A DNA stretch of 64,000 nucleotides from a bacterium D16-51. Its GTDB lineage: Bacteria > Bacillota > Clostridia > Lachnospirales > Lachnospiraceae. Location of the stretch: the NCBI GenBank assembly GCA_003612285.1, contig RAYE01000020.1:19191-83190 (forward strand), read 5' to 3'. The translations under genes were made by a program, and so were the position numbers. Positions 1 to 10,536 of this stretch are shown piece by piece; the stretch's first letter is position 1; each line of letters begins with the position of its first letter. The notes beneath the pieces were generated by a model. It ran no database searches. It saw only the letters and a list, made by a program, of their open reading frames with translations, and was not told the DNA's origin.

Positions 1-1276
1 TGGAAGTCGCATTTTTATTTCTGGTACTCCATGCAGCATCAGCACTAATCAGGGTTTCTTTTTCCCAGTCCGAGGCGTTTGTTGTTTTTATAGTAATAGC
101 ATATTCCTGCCATAATGGCGCATAGTTTTCGTTCCAATCTGCATATGCTGATACCGCAATATATAGTTTTGTTCCCTTTTTTAAATTAAATATCGGCAAT
201 GTAGAATTTGTTTTCAAAGTTGTTGAATAAATAATTTCGCCTGTACTGCCGTTATACAGTTCCAGCTTCCAACCATCCTTTGTATCTGCTGTCATATCTG
301 CAAGTGAAAAATCAATATTAAAGTAACCAGTATGGGCAACTGTATATTCATAATAATCCACATCCTTACCATGATACAGATTACCATGATACGTTTTATT
401 TCCATCAATCACCGCAGCATCTGTAGAAACATCATTACTTTCCTGTTCCCAGCTTTTCTCTTCAGCAGCATTTATGTTAATGTTATATTCCTGCCATAAT
501 GGTACATAGCTTTCATTCCAATCTGCATGTGCTGATACCGCAATATATAGTTTTGTTCCCTTCTTAAAATTAAAAACCGGCAATGCAGCATTTGATGTCA
601 ACGTTGTTGAATAAAAGCTTGTTCCTGTATCTCCATAACATAATTCTATATCCCAGCCATCTTTTGTATCTGCTGTAATGTCCGCAAGCGAAAAATCAAT
701 ATTAAAATAACCGGTATGGGCAACTGTATACTCGTAATAATCCACATCCTTGCCATAATATAAATTGCCACGATATGTTCTATCTGCTGTAACCAGTGCA
801 GCATCCGCCGCAGTGTCATTGCTTTCCTGTTCCCAGCTTTTATCTTCTACTGATTTTATATTAACAGCATACATCTGCCCTATTGGTGCATAACTTTCAT
901 TCCAATCTGCATGTGCAGACACCACAAAATATAATTCTGTCCCTTTCTTAAAATTAAAGACCGGCAGCACAGTATTTGATGTCAGGGTTTTTGAATAAAA
1001 ATCTGTTCCTGTATCTGCATAACACAATTCAACATCCCATCCATCTTTTACATCTGCTGCAAAATCCACAACCGAAAAATCAATAGTAAAATAGCCTGTC
1101 TTATCCACAACAAATGAATAGTAATGCTCTGCATCAGCCCTTTCCAATGTTCCATAAAAAGTCTCATTTGGTGTTACAGTTGTCATTTCAGCCGCACATG
1201 CCTCCTGCGAAACCAAAAAAATCCCACACATGCATATTGTCAATAACAATGCTGATAAAATTTTTCTTATTTTCAT
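1..1276 (-). CDS. Secreted protein with tandem 128-residue PPC-like repeats (partial, runs off left edge)
   Basis: Open from ATG at 1276 (GAGGG ribosome-binding site just upstream) to the window edge, 425 codons with no stop, so the C-terminus is missing. It starts with a signal peptide (KIRK, then a hydrophobic stretch, then CAA|AE). The rest is three near-identical units with a 128-residue period; each contains DVDYYEYTVAHTGYFNIDFS, DGWDIELCY, a YSTTLTSN strand and FKKGTKLYIAVSAHADWNE. A fourth linker begins at the edge. The pattern of short beta strands with 'YY.F.V...G.F.IDFS' resembles bacterial pre-peptidase C-terminal (PPC) beta-sandwich domains; this is a resemblance and was not searched. 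It lies downstream of the secreted LRR gene in the same direction. Likely cell-surface or secreted, ligand unknown. Confidence 0.75.
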   Translation of the reverse strand, partial: MKIRKILSALLLTICMCGIFLVSQEACAAEMTTVTPNETFYGTLERADAEHYYSFVVDKTGYFTIDFSVVDFAADVKDGWDVELCYADTGTDFYSKTLTSNTVLPVFNFKKGTELYFVVSAHADWNESYAPIGQMYAVNIKSVEDKSWEQESNDTAADAALVTADRTYRGNLYYGKDVDYYEYTVAHTGYFNIDFSLADITADTKDGWDIELCYGDTGTSFYSTTLTSNAALPVFNFKKGTKLYIAVSAHADWNESYVPLWQEYNININAAEEKSWEQESNDVSTDAAVIDGNKTYHGNLYHGKDVDYYEYTVAHTGYFNIDFSLADMTADTKDGWKLELYNGSTGEIIYSTTLKTNSTLPIFNLKKGTKLYIAVSAYADWNENYAPLWQEYAITIKTTNASDWEKETLISADAAWSTRNKNATS

Positions 1277-1443
1277 ATTACCCTCTTTTCTGCGCACATT
1301 CCTTTGCAAGCAAATTTATCACTTAAGCTTTGTGCCAAGTGCGCCAAGACACAAAGCCTGCGTATAAAAATCCACTATTGGAGCCTTTGCTCCATTTGGT
1401 ATAGTTGTTATCGATACCGTACTGCTGTATTATTACTCACATC

Positions 1444-2538
1444 CTAACCATAACAATGCCAGTCTATTTCTTCATATTCCCATAAATTACCTTCGGTATC
1501 CACATTACAATTTGCTGGTACGCCCGTTAAACTGACTGTTTCATCACATTCCAGGCTTCTTAACCTTTTACATTTGCTTACATCCAGACCCGTCAATGGA
1601 TTCCTGTTGCAGAATATCTCTTTTATCTCCTGACAACTGCCCAAATCCAATCCTGTCAACTGGTTTTCACAACAATCCAAATACTCCAATCCCAGACAAT
1701 TACTCAAATCCAAACTTGTCAACTGATTGTTTGGGCAGGCTAGCAATGTCAATTCCGGACAATTGCTTATATCCAGACTTGTTAACTGATTATTGTAGCA
1801 ATATAAATCACTCAGTATCGGGCAGCCACTTATATTCAAATCCGTTAACTGATTTCCATGGCAGTCCAGTATTTCCAGAACCGGACAGTTGCTTACATCC
1901 AAACTTGTTAATTGATTGCTTCCACATCCCAGTTCCTGCAACAGCGGGCATCCGGTAACATCTATTGCCGTCAGTTCGCCCTGGCTGCATTTTAACCCCT
2001 CCAGTTGTGTAAAAGAAGAAAACGAAATGTTTCCTTTTAATCCCACTCCTTTCCAGAAAATCATTTGCAGCCGCCCATCCTCTGACCACTTATAATATGT
2101 TTTATCATCAAAATCTGTCGGGATATTTGCCCCTGCAGCATTCTGTTCTTCAACAATTTTTTTCAAAACCGCTAAGTCCCCTTTTGCTTCTTTCACTGCT
2201 TCTCCAACTGTTATCTTTGTTGTCAGGACTTTTTTCGAAGTCTTTTTTGCCTTTTTGCTTTTCAGATAGTTCACCGTTATCTTTATTTTGCAGCTTCCTG
2301 CTTTTTTTCCCGTTACCACACCCTTTTTACTGACCGTTGCAACCTTGGTGTTACTGCTCTGAAATGTTTTGGACTTAATATTTGTCCCCTTTACTACGAT
2401 AGATTTTTTCTTTCCCTCCGTTACAGTTAATGATTTTGTTGCAGTCGGTGCCGATATTGCCATCGCTGCTTTACTGCTCCCTGAAAGGAACATAACAGCC
2501 GCCGTCAGAATAACCATTCCTTTTTTTATTACTCTCAT
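1444..2538 (-). CDS. Secreted Ig-like/leucine-rich-repeat protein
   Basis: 364 residues. Signal peptide at 1-27 (RVIKK, hydrophobic core, AMA). Residues ~30-112 resemble a bacterial Ig-like (BIG2) domain: SLTVTEGKKKSIVVKG, then SSNTKVATVSKKGVVTGKKAG. Residues ~180-350 hold about eight 21-residue leucine-rich repeats of the pattern LxCxxNQLTSLDVSNCPxL. The repeat cysteines are regularly spaced. No LPxTG anchor or obvious catalytic motif is visible. Start ATG has an AGGAGG 8 nt upstream. The gene follows the membrane-anchored sigma factor by about 145 bp in the same direction, which suggests but does not prove co-expression. Probable role: adhesion or surface recognition, inferred from architecture only. 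Confidence 0.8.
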   Translation of the reverse strand: MRVIKKGMVILTAAVMFLSGSSKAAMAISAPTATKSLTVTEGKKKSIVVKGTNIKSKTFQSSNTKVATVSKKGVVTGKKAGSCKIKITVNYLKSKKAKKTSKKVLTTKITVGEAVKEAKGDLAVLKKIVEEQNAAGANIPTDFDDKTYYKWSEDGRLQMIFWKGVGLKGNISFSSFTQLEGLKCSQGELTAIDVTGCPLLQELGCGSNQLTSLDVSNCPVLEILDCHGNQLTDLNISGCPILSDLYCYNNQLTSLDISNCPELTLLACPNNQLTSLDLSNCLGLEYLDCCENQLTGLDLGSCQEIKEIFCNRNPLTGLDVSKCKRLRSLECDETVSLTGVPANCNVDTEGNLWEYEEIDWHCYG

Positions 2539-2682
2539 CTTCTTTTCCTCCTTTATTTTTATCCATAATTTTTAGCAGGGTTTTCTCCCCTTTTTATGCC
2601 TTCCCTTTTACAACGGATGAAACCTCAAAAAAGTTTTATGTTTTTGAAATTTTTTTCAAATTTTGATAAAACCCTGCCTGTC

Positions 2683-4551
2683 CTATCTTTTTGCGACGTG
2701 TTTCCGCAGTTTCGTCTTATCTTTCCCTGTCAAAAAATAGTAGCAGCTTGTTCCCCCATCATTCCGCGACCACGTATTTAGCGTGCAAATCAGCTTCGCC
2801 CCTTTTGTCTTATTCAAATGATCAATAAAACCAGTTTCCTCGCCATTATCATCAATGTAACTTTTATGGCTTTTAATGATTTCTGTTACATCCAGCTTTT
2901 CTCTTTTAAAATACTCTGTAAATGCTTCGGCAGCATAAGCCTCCAATTCTTCATCCGCAGCATCCCCAAAGGTTGTTTCATCATAAAGCAGCTCTTCTTC
3001 CTTCTCTCCTTCTTTATACGTATAGCCTGTATATACAAGGCCAACTCTTTGTTCCCCTCCTGCTGTCTGCAATATCTCCTGGACTGTCTGCAGCTTTCCA
3101 TCCTTATATTCCATAGAACGCATTCCCTGAATCAGCCCATCCGTAAAGAAATTTTCACAGCCATATTGTGAAAAGAAAAGATACTTCTTTCCCCCTGCTG
3201 TCATATCTGCCGCAACAAAAATTCCTGTGACGTCACACCTCTCATTCCAGTCATATCCAAGCCCGGCAATAACCACACTATCTGTACGGACAACTTTTCC
3301 CTCTTCCAGTTCATAGACCTCTGCAGTCAGTTCATGGGCAAAAAGTTCATTCTTCTCCTTCTTCCAATAAAGAACTAATAACTCTTTTTCTCCATTTTGA
3401 TCTAAATCTTCTATGTAAGCAGACAAAATTCCAACAGGCTTTAACCATTGATTTTCCTTACCTGAAACATTTTCAATTTTCAGCGTCCCCTCCTGATTTA
3501 GCTCCGCCAGACCATATTCCGGAACCAGCTCTTCATTCAGATACTCATAATAGATATCTTCCTCTGCCCTTGGTTCCAGTGTTGGTTCTGCTGATGCTGT
3601 TGGTTCTGTGGACAGCGTGGGTTCCGCCTTTGTTATGTTATCTGGGGCTTCTGTCACTTGTGCAACAATATCTTCCCCTTCTGGCTTTCCCTTCGCCAGA
3701 AGAACTACGCCGGCTCCTGCTCCCAAAAGGACAAGTGATGCTATGATAACAGCCACAAGTTTTCCAATAGCCCACTTCTCTCCTAGCGCTTTTGCTCCCC
3801 TGGCGCCTGCCTTTCCTGCATCCTTTGCATAAAAAGCAGAAATTCCCTGTTCACCAAATGCCATTTCTATAATACCTGACACTGCTTCTGCAATTGCTTT
3901 TGGCGCCTGGGCGGCTGAAGCATCTTTTTCCAGTAAAATAGCAAGCAATGTAAATGGTGCCACATTGTATAACTGAACTCCCTTTTTCTCCAGCATTTCC
4001 CGCTCACCTGTCAGGCGCTTCTTCGCATAGTTCAGCCGGCTTTTTATAGTATTTTCCGAACAGCCGCATTCCTCTGCAATCTCCGAAATTTTCATTTGAC
4101 GGACATAACGATATATCAGACAAATCCGCTGTTCCTCTGATAAACATTCCAGCATTTCCTGAACAATCCTTGCCGTCTCCTTTTGATCCAGCGCCAACTC
4201 CGGCTGGTTCTCAATTGTCTTATCTTCAAACTCCGGCTCTGATATGCTCTCCTCCGGATTCAAATCCGAAAAAAGAACCGGCTTTTTCCTGCGGAGAAAA
4301 TCTAATGCGGTATTTGAGGCAATCTTGCCAGTCCAGGAAGCAAAACTTTTATCCCCTGTATATTGAAAGGAAGGTAGATTTTGAAATACCTTTACATAGG
4401 TATCCTGCAATACATCCATTACATCCTGCTCCTGTTTCAACATTTTTACCACAATATAATAATTTCTCTCATAGGTTTCCCTGTAAAGCCGGTTAAAAGC
4501 TTCCTCATCACCTTTCTGGGCGGCAAGAACCGCCTCCTGTATATCCTCCAT
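2683..4551 (-). CDS. ECF-like sigma-70 factor fused to a transmembrane segment and extracytoplasmic domain
   Basis: About 622 residues from ATG at 4551 (GGAAAG 6-7 nt upstream); an upstream TTG at 4575 is less likely. N-terminal region 2 (EEAFNRLYRET, DVLQDTYVKVFQNL, FASWTGKIASNTALDFLRRK) and region 4 (LSEEQRICLIYRY, ISEIAEECGCSENTIKSRL helix-turn-helix) make a complete ECF-type sigma factor. After an alanine-rich linker there is one transmembrane helix (about residues 264-288, LVAVIIASLVLLGAGAGVVLL), a TEPT/SAEPT low-complexity stretch, and a ~300-residue domain predicted outside the membrane with no family I recognise. The RNA-polymerase-binding part is therefore tethered to the membrane and may be controlled by the outer domain or released by proteolysis (inference). 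No separate anti-sigma gene is adjacent. Confidence 0.85.
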   Translation of the reverse strand: MEDIQEAVLAAQKGDEEAFNRLYRETYERNYYIVVKMLKQEQDVMDVLQDTYVKVFQNLPSFQYTGDKSFASWTGKIASNTALDFLRRKKPVLFSDLNPEESISEPEFEDKTIENQPELALDQKETARIVQEMLECLSEEQRICLIYRYVRQMKISEIAEECGCSENTIKSRLNYAKKRLTGEREMLEKKGVQLYNVAPFTLLAILLEKDASAAQAPKAIAEAVSGIIEMAFGEQGISAFYAKDAGKAGARGAKALGEKWAIGKLVAVIIASLVLLGAGAGVVLLAKGKPEGEDIVAQVTEAPDNITKAEPTLSTEPTASAEPTLEPRAEEDIYYEYLNEELVPEYGLAELNQEGTLKIENVSGKENQWLKPVGILSAYIEDLDQNGEKELLVLYWKKEKNELFAHELTAEVYELEEGKVVRTDSVVIAGLGYDWNERCDVTGIFVAADMTAGGKKYLFFSQYGCENFFTDGLIQGMRSMEYKDGKLQTVQEILQTAGGEQRVGLVYTGYTYKEGEKEEELLYDETTFGDAADEELEAYAAEAFTEYFKREKLDVTEIIKSHKSYIDDNGEETGFIDHLNKTKGAKLICTLNTWSRNDGGTSCYYFLTGKDKTKLRKHVAKR

Positions 4552-4664
4552 AGATTCTTTCCATTCGTAACTCAAACCAGAGTGACTGTTCTATACCTTC
4601 TGTTCTTTCTAAAACACAGACCGTATCCCTGATTAGATATCCTTTCACTTATTCTCAATATGGT

Positions 4665-4693
4665 ATATTATCACTATTGTGTGAGTGTGTCAA
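4665..4693 (-). promoter_or_regulatory. Sigma-A-type promoter of the anchored sigma factor gene
   Basis: On the minus strand TTGACA (4693-4688) and TAATAT (4670-4665) are separated by 17 bp, close to the housekeeping consensus. It gives an about 110-nt leader before the ATG at 4551. It is divergent from the promoter at 4727-4755. Confidence 0.75.
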
Positions 4694-4726
4694 TTTGATG
4701 AAATCACAGTTAAAAAGATTTAGAGA

Positions 4727-4755
4727 TTGATTATATAACCTCAAATTGTTATAAT
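4727..4755 (+). promoter_or_regulatory. Sigma-A-type promoter of the small peptide gene
   Basis: TTGATT (4727-4732) and a perfect TATAAT (4750-4755) are spaced by 17 bp. Transcription would start near 4762 and read through the hairpin at 4802-4822 into the 36-residue peptide gene at 4880. Confidence 0.75.
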
Positions 4756-4801
4756 TCTTCTATGAGTGTTGCCAAAAAATGACAGGCAGTTAGTCCTTCA
4801 G

Positions 4802-4822
4802 CAGAGGGGCTGCGACCCTCTG
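4802..4822 (+). other. Leader hairpin upstream of the small peptide gene
   Basis: CAGAGGG and CCCTCTG form a perfect 7-bp stem with a 7-nt loop in the 5' leader, 57 nt before the peptide start codon. There is no T run, so it is not a terminator. A structured leader is common in type I toxin mRNAs, which is why it is recorded. Confidence 0.5.
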
Positions 4823-4879
4823 TTTACATAGAAATCCACAGCTTGTTTGTCGGAAATCTTGCTAAAGGAAGAGATTCTA

Positions 4880-4990
4880 ATGTTGACTAATGAAGATCTG
4901 ATTGTAGTAATCAGCTTATGCTTGACTTCTTTCGGACTTGGATATACCATCAGAAGCAATAAATACAACAGTAGCCGCCCTGTCTGGTAA
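4880..4990 (+). CDS. 36-residue hydrophobic peptide, type I toxin/holin-like candidate
   Basis: Small open frame beginning MLTNEDLIVVISLCLTSF and ending RSNKYNSSRPVW. It has a short charged N-terminus, one hydrophobic helix (about residues 7-24) and a basic tail. A good ribosome-binding site (AAAGGAAGAG) lies 7 nt upstream and a near-consensus promoter lies at 4727-4755. The architecture matches the small 'putative holin-like toxin' peptides of Firmicutes, which often act as type I toxins; the assignment rests on shape and memory of such peptides, not on a search. An antisense antitoxin RNA was not identified. It lies beside mobile-element debris, as such loci often do. Confidence 0.5.
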   Translation: MLTNEDLIVVISLCLTSFGLGYTIRSNKYNSSRPVW

Positions 4991-5008
4991 ATTCAAAATC
5001 AATTTCCA

Positions 5009-5197
5009 TCATGCTCCTCTTTTATTCTGAAAATGCAACAAAAAACAGGGAAACAAATTTGAAACACTAAGACCAGTATCCTCCACTATTTCTTCAACCG
5101 TCCGTTTTCCTCTTTTCAACAACTTAAGTACTTTTCTCTTTTTTGCTTCATTTTCAAGAACCTCACAGCATTTCACGCTATAATCCTCTGGGTGCAT
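5009..5197 (-). pseudogene. Remnant of an Rpn/PD-(D/E)XK-type protein C-terminus
   Basis: A 62-codon frame with KKRKVLKLLKRGKRTVEEI followed by VEDTGLSVSNL. This resembles the lysine-rich 'LKRGKYTVEEIAEDTGLS' tail found at the C-terminus of Rpn-like PD-(D/E)XK nuclease/transposase proteins of Clostridia. The nuclease core is absent upstream and the end looks frameshifted. Its ATG abuts the stop of the next remnant, and no convincing ribosome-binding site is present. Most likely a decayed fragment, not a working gene. Confidence 0.4.
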
Positions 5198-5404
5198 TTA
5201 ACATTTTCGAAAACTTATCATCAGCACAGGAATATTTTTCTCCATAAGCGCATTAGCAATACAGACTGAAAGAAATTCTTTCCCATTCCCACGTTGCCCC
5301 AAAACAATAACTTCTGCCCATTTTTCTGAATTCCGCAAAATCCCCCATATAGTGGCGTGCATATCTGGCGAAGGGTACGTTTCGTCACAGTTTGCAAACG
5401 TATA
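5198..5404 (-). pseudogene. Remnant of an IstB/DnaC-like ATP-binding protein
   Basis: One minus-strand frame from about 5404 to the TAA at 5198 reads YTFAN, then NSEKWAEVIVLGQRGNGKE and FLSVCIANALMEKNIPVLMI. This matches the helicase-loader/IstB pattern 'GPVGTGKT-FLAACIANALIEKGIPVLM', with a decayed Walker A loop (GQRGNGKE). Only the central ~65 residues remain and there is no start codon. It is interrupted at its 5' side by the ISAs1-type fragment on the other strand. Confidence 0.55.
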
Positions 5405-5574
5405 ATCAAACTGCCCTTGCCACGCTTTGCGGCACAGATACTTGGAATGAAATTGAGCACTGGAGCAATACTTTCAAAGAATGGCTACCCACTTTCCTTA
5501 CATTAAAAAATGGAATCCCATCCCATGATACCTTTAACCGTGTATTTCAATGCATCGACCCGAAAGATGCTTGA
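5392..5574 (+). pseudogene. N-terminal fragment of an ISAs1-family transposase
   Basis: About 60 codons containing ATLCGTDTWNEIEHW, FKEWLPTFLTL and NGIPSHDTFNRVF. This is the characteristic N-terminal 'DDE_Tnp_1-associated' region of ISAs1/H-repeat transposases. The frame stops after DPKDA; the DDE catalytic core is missing and the following 140 bp hold no recognisable continuation. A broken insertion-sequence remnant. Confidence 0.7.
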
Positions 5575-5719
5575 AAATAAAATATCGGAATATTTTAAAA
5601 AAATATTTTCACAAAAGCAAAAGAATTGGCGCATGCCGGCCATCAGTTGAAGAAGGCAACATTAGCTTTTCGCCATAAATTCTTATACCCATATAATCAT
5701 TGCTATAGCATACCCCACC
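5575..5719. other. Unassigned AT-rich spacer
   Basis: Follows the transposase fragment. I see no gene, promoter or terminator in it; it may be further decayed insertion-sequence DNA. Confidence 0.4.
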
Positions 5720-6568
5720 TTATCTTCCCTCACCATCCACAAATATCACTTCGCCCCTTGACTGATTATCATCCCGTATGACCTCCCCTGCTGAGGGAAC
5801 CACAATCCTTCCCGACAGTGGATTTTTGATGCTAATTACCGGCGTTGTTATTGTAGCGTCTACTTCCGATTTTTCAAAACACAAATCGGTATCTTCCATT
5901 TCACACTGAACCAGTTTCAGTCCCTTACAATAGCAAAATGGCTGTGTGCCAATAATTTTACAGTTTTCAAATGTCACATTTTCACAATACCATGCCAAAT
6001 ATTCCCCTTTTACCACGCTATTTTTTACCAAAACATTTTTCGCATGCCAGAATGCATCCTTTGTATCAAACCTGCATCCGTCAAACACAGAATTCTGGAT
6101 ATACTGAAAAGAATATTTCCCTTCTAATTCCACATCCCGAAAAGCAAGGGACGCCGAACGCATCATAAAATATTCACTTTTTACAGCACAGTGTTCCATT
6201 TCAATGTTATGTACAGACCATCCAAATTCTGGAGAATCTACATCACATCCTTTCATTTTTACCTGCCTGCATTCCCGCAATGCCTTGATTCCATGCAGCT
6301 TTGTATCGGTTATCTCAATTCCTGCAGAATACCACAATGCTGCCCGGCAAAGCTCTGTCATTTCCGAACCAATAATCTTCAAGTTATTATCATGCCAAAA
6401 AGGATAGCGCAAATTGAAAAAGCACCCATCTGCCTCTATCTCCCTGCACTCTTTTAATGCACTCTCTCCATCTTCCGGGCCGTCAAAAGCGCAATTCTTC
6501 AATAAAAGCCCGTCACTCCCATATAATGCCCTCTCTTCGCCAAACGTCTTATTGCTAATGATTTCCAT
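5720..6568 (-). CDS. DUF3737 family protein (right-handed beta-helix type)
   Basis: About 282 residues from ATG at 6568, preceded by GGGGGA at suitable spacing; an in-frame ATG at 6583 is an alternative. The family-typical start EIISNKTFGEERALYGSDG is followed by FDGPEDGESALKECREIEA and FFNLRYPFWH, then repeated strands such as 'W.C.NV.FENC.I.G', which suggest a parallel beta-helix of the DUF3737 family. No signal peptide, so it is cytoplasmic. Function of the family is unknown to me. It follows dnaJ in the same direction but is separated by about 110 bp. Confidence 0.85.
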   Translation of the reverse strand: MEIISNKTFGEERALYGSDGLLLKNCAFDGPEDGESALKECREIEADGCFFNLRYPFWHDNNLKIIGSEMTELCRAALWYSAGIEITDTKLHGIKALRECRQVKMKGCDVDSPEFGWSVHNIEMEHCAVKSEYFMMRSASLAFRDVELEGKYSFQYIQNSVFDGCRFDTKDAFWHAKNVLVKNSVVKGEYLAWYCENVTFENCKIIGTQPFCYCKGLKLVQCEMEDTDLCFEKSEVDATITTPVISIKNPLSGRIVVPSAGEVIRDDNQSRGEVIFVDGEGR

Positions 6569-6619
6569 TATAAAATCCCCCATGCCGCCTTTTGCGGCTC
6601 AAATAATGAAACGGCAAAC

Positions 6620-6647
6620 AAGGGACACATATCATTAAGTGCCCCTT
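6620..6647 (-). terminator. Weak hairpin downstream of dnaJ
   Basis: AAGGGACAC and GTGCCCCTT form a 9-bp stem with one G-U pair around a 10-nt loop. No clear T run follows on the minus strand, so it may be an mRNA-end stabiliser and not an efficient terminator. Confidence 0.3.
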
Positions 6648-6679
6648 ATATAATTATCCGTTATTAACCACGGCCATTT

Positions 6680-7858
6680 TTATTTTTTTCGTTTAGAACC
6701 AAACTTTTTCTTTGTTTTAGGCTCTGAAGAAGATTCCCCCTGTTCTGCAGATTCTTCAGCCCCTGTATCTGCCTCCCCATACATCGCCCTGTCAAACTCC
6801 TTTAACAATTCCTTCTGCTGGCTGTTTAGCTTTGTCGGAACCTGAACCACCAGTGTTACATAATGGTCGCCCCGCACCTGCTTATTCCTAAGGGACGGCA
6901 CGCCTTTATTCCTAAGACGCACCCTGGTATCTGTCTGGGTGCCAGGTTTTACGGTGTAAATGACTTCCCCGTCAATTGTCTTCACATGAATATCCGCGCC
7001 TAATGCAGCTTGTGTAAATGTAATTGGCACAGTAGAATAAATATCCCTGTCCTGACGCCTGAATATCGGGTCATTCCCAACAATTACTTCTACCAGCAGG
7101 TCGCCTCTTCCACCGCCATTTACTCCAGGCTCACCTTTATCACGGATACGGACACACTGTCCATTGTCAATCCCTGCCGGAATCGTTACAGAAATATTCT
7201 TCCGTTTGCTGATATAACCGGAACCGCTGCAGTCCGGACAGCGCTCTTTAATAATTTTCCCTGTCCCATGACAATCCGGGCAGGACTGGACATTACGGAC
7301 AACCCCAAATAAAGACTGCTGTGTAAATACGACCTGGCCTTTGCCGCCGCATTTTGGACAGGTCTGTGGTGAAGTCCCCGCTTTTGCCCCTGAACCGTGG
7401 CAGGAAGCACATTCTTCCTTTAAAGTAATATCTAACTCTTTGTCAACACCAAAACAGGCCTCTTTAAAGTTGATGCGGACGGAGGTACGCACATTCTGCC
7501 CCTTCATCGGCCCATTGCTGCTTCTGGAACGGGAACGGCCGCCGCCAAAGAAATCCCCGAACAAATCGCCAAAAATATCTCCCATATCCATGCCACTAAA
7601 ATCAAACCCTCCGGCGCCACCGGCACCGCCCTCAAAAGCTGCATGGCCAAACTGGTCATATTGCCGGCGTTTGTCAGCATCGCTCAATACGGCATAAGCT
7701 TCTGAAGCCTCTTTAAATTTTGCCTCAGCCTCTTTATCACCAGGATTTGTATCCGGATGGTACTTTTTTGCCAGCTTGCGGTATGCCGACTTTAATTCGG
7801 AGTCGGATGCACCTTTTGACACACCCAGAACCTCATAATAATCTCTTTTTTCCGCCAT
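6680..7858 (-). CDS. dnaJ: Chaperone protein DnaJ
   Basis: 392 residues, the usual length for full DnaJ. The J domain carries HPD at residues 34-36, followed by a glycine/phenylalanine-rich region (about 75-115). The zinc-binding centre has four CxxCxGxG-type motifs ([32 protein letters not shown]). It stimulates the ATPase of DnaK and delivers substrates. The tail is extended by a lysine-rich stretch ([12 protein letters not shown]). It is the last gene of the hrcA-grpE-dnaK-dnaJ operon, separated from dnaK by a 100-bp gap with a strong hairpin. GGAGAG lies upstream of the ATG. Confidence 0.97.
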   Translation of the reverse strand: MAEKRDYYEVLGVSKGASDSELKSAYRKLAKKYHPDTNPGDKEAEAKFKEASEAYAVLSDADKRRQYDQFGHAAFEGGAGGAGGFDFSGMDMGDIFGDLFGDFFGGGRSRSRSSNGPMKGQNVRTSVRINFKEACFGVDKELDITLKEECASCHGSGAKAGTSPQTCPKCGGKGQVVFTQQSLFGVVRNVQSCPDCHGTGKIIKERCPDCSGSGYISKRKNISVTIPAGIDNGQCVRIRDKGEPGVNGGGRGDLLVEVIVGNDPIFRRQDRDIYSTVPITFTQAALGADIHVKTIDGEVIYTVKPGTQTDTRVRLRNKGVPSLRNKQVRGDHYVTLVVQVPTKLNSQQKELLKEFDRAMYGEADTGAEESAEQGESSSEPKTKKKFGSKRKK

Positions 7859-7890
7859 AACAAACTCTCCTGCCTTTTCTATGTTGTATA

Positions 7891-7915
7891 GGCTACTGCA
7901 AAAAATGCAGTAGCC
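7891..7915. other. Perfect hairpin between dnaK and dnaJ
   Basis: GGCTACTGCA and TGCAGTAGCC form a perfect 10-bp stem with a 5-nt loop. No T run follows in either direction, so a processing or mRNA-stability role is more likely than termination (inference). Confidence 0.6.
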
Positions 7916-7958
7916 CGTTCTTAACTATGAACTAATCTTCTCGATACTTTTCTGCCAT

Positions 7959-9839
<1,881 letters not shown>

Positions 9840-9895
9840 CTAATAATATGATAAATGTACCTGCTGCCACTATAAACAGCAACTTCTTGTTTCCT

Positions 9896-10516
9896 TTAGT
9901 TAACTACCTTAACCATGCTGTGCCTTACCACACTGTCTTTATACAAATAACCCTTCTGCATCTCTTCTGCTACCATACCGCTTTCCAGTTCATCATTATC
10001 TACCATCATCACAGCATTGTGCAGATTCGGGTCAAATTCTGTCCCAACGGCATCAATCGGTTTTACCCCGAGCTCGTCAAAAACTGTTAAAAGCTGTTTA
10101 TAAACCAACTCTACCCCCTGTACAAAAGGCGCCTCTTTCTCTTCTTCCGGCACTCCCTGCAGACCTCTTTCAAAGTTGTCAATTACAGGAAGCATTTTTT
10201 CAATTACTGTCTTTGCCCCAATCTCAAACATCTGGGACTTTTCCTTTTCAGAACGTTTCCTGAAATTTTCAAACTCCGCAAGCTGGCGCATCCTCTTGTC
10301 TTCTGACTCTGCAAGCTTTTCCTCCAGCTTTTCTATTGCTTTATCCTTTCTTTTCCCAAGAATCTTTTTTTCTGCAGGTTTCTTTTTCTCTTCCCCGCCT
10401 TCTTCTGCCTTCTCTTCCTCTACAGATGCCTCTTCTGCTTCCGGCTGGTTTTCTGCAGCTTTTTCTTCTTTGCACGCCTCCGCCTGTTCTTCTAAATCTT
10501 TCTTTTCCTCTGCCAC
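9896..10516 (-). CDS. grpE: Nucleotide exchange factor GrpE
   Basis: About 206 residues if translation begins at GTG 10516, which has AGAGGTGAT at ideal spacing; an in-frame ATG at 10534 lacks a good site. The N-terminal ~75 residues are highly charged (EEEKAEEGGEEKKKPAEKK). The conserved core has LAEFENFRKRSEKEK, VIDNFERGL and GVELVYKQLL, and ends with the beta domain (FDPNLHNAVM, GYLYKDSVVRHSMVKVV). It opens the DnaK nucleotide site to release ADP. It lies 20 bp after hrcA, consistent with a single transcript. Confidence 0.95.
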   Translation of the reverse strand: MAEEKKDLEEQAEACKEEKAAENQPEAEEASVEEEKAEEGGEEKKKPAEKKILGKRKDKAIEKLEEKLAESEDKRMRQLAEFENFRKRSEKEKSQMFEIGAKTVIEKMLPVIDNFERGLQGVPEEEKEAPFVQGVELVYKQLLTVFDELGVKPIDAVGTEFDPNLHNAVMMVDNDELESGMVAEEMQKGYLYKDSVVRHSMVKVVN

Positions 10517-10536
10517 TGTCCTATCACCTCTCATAC

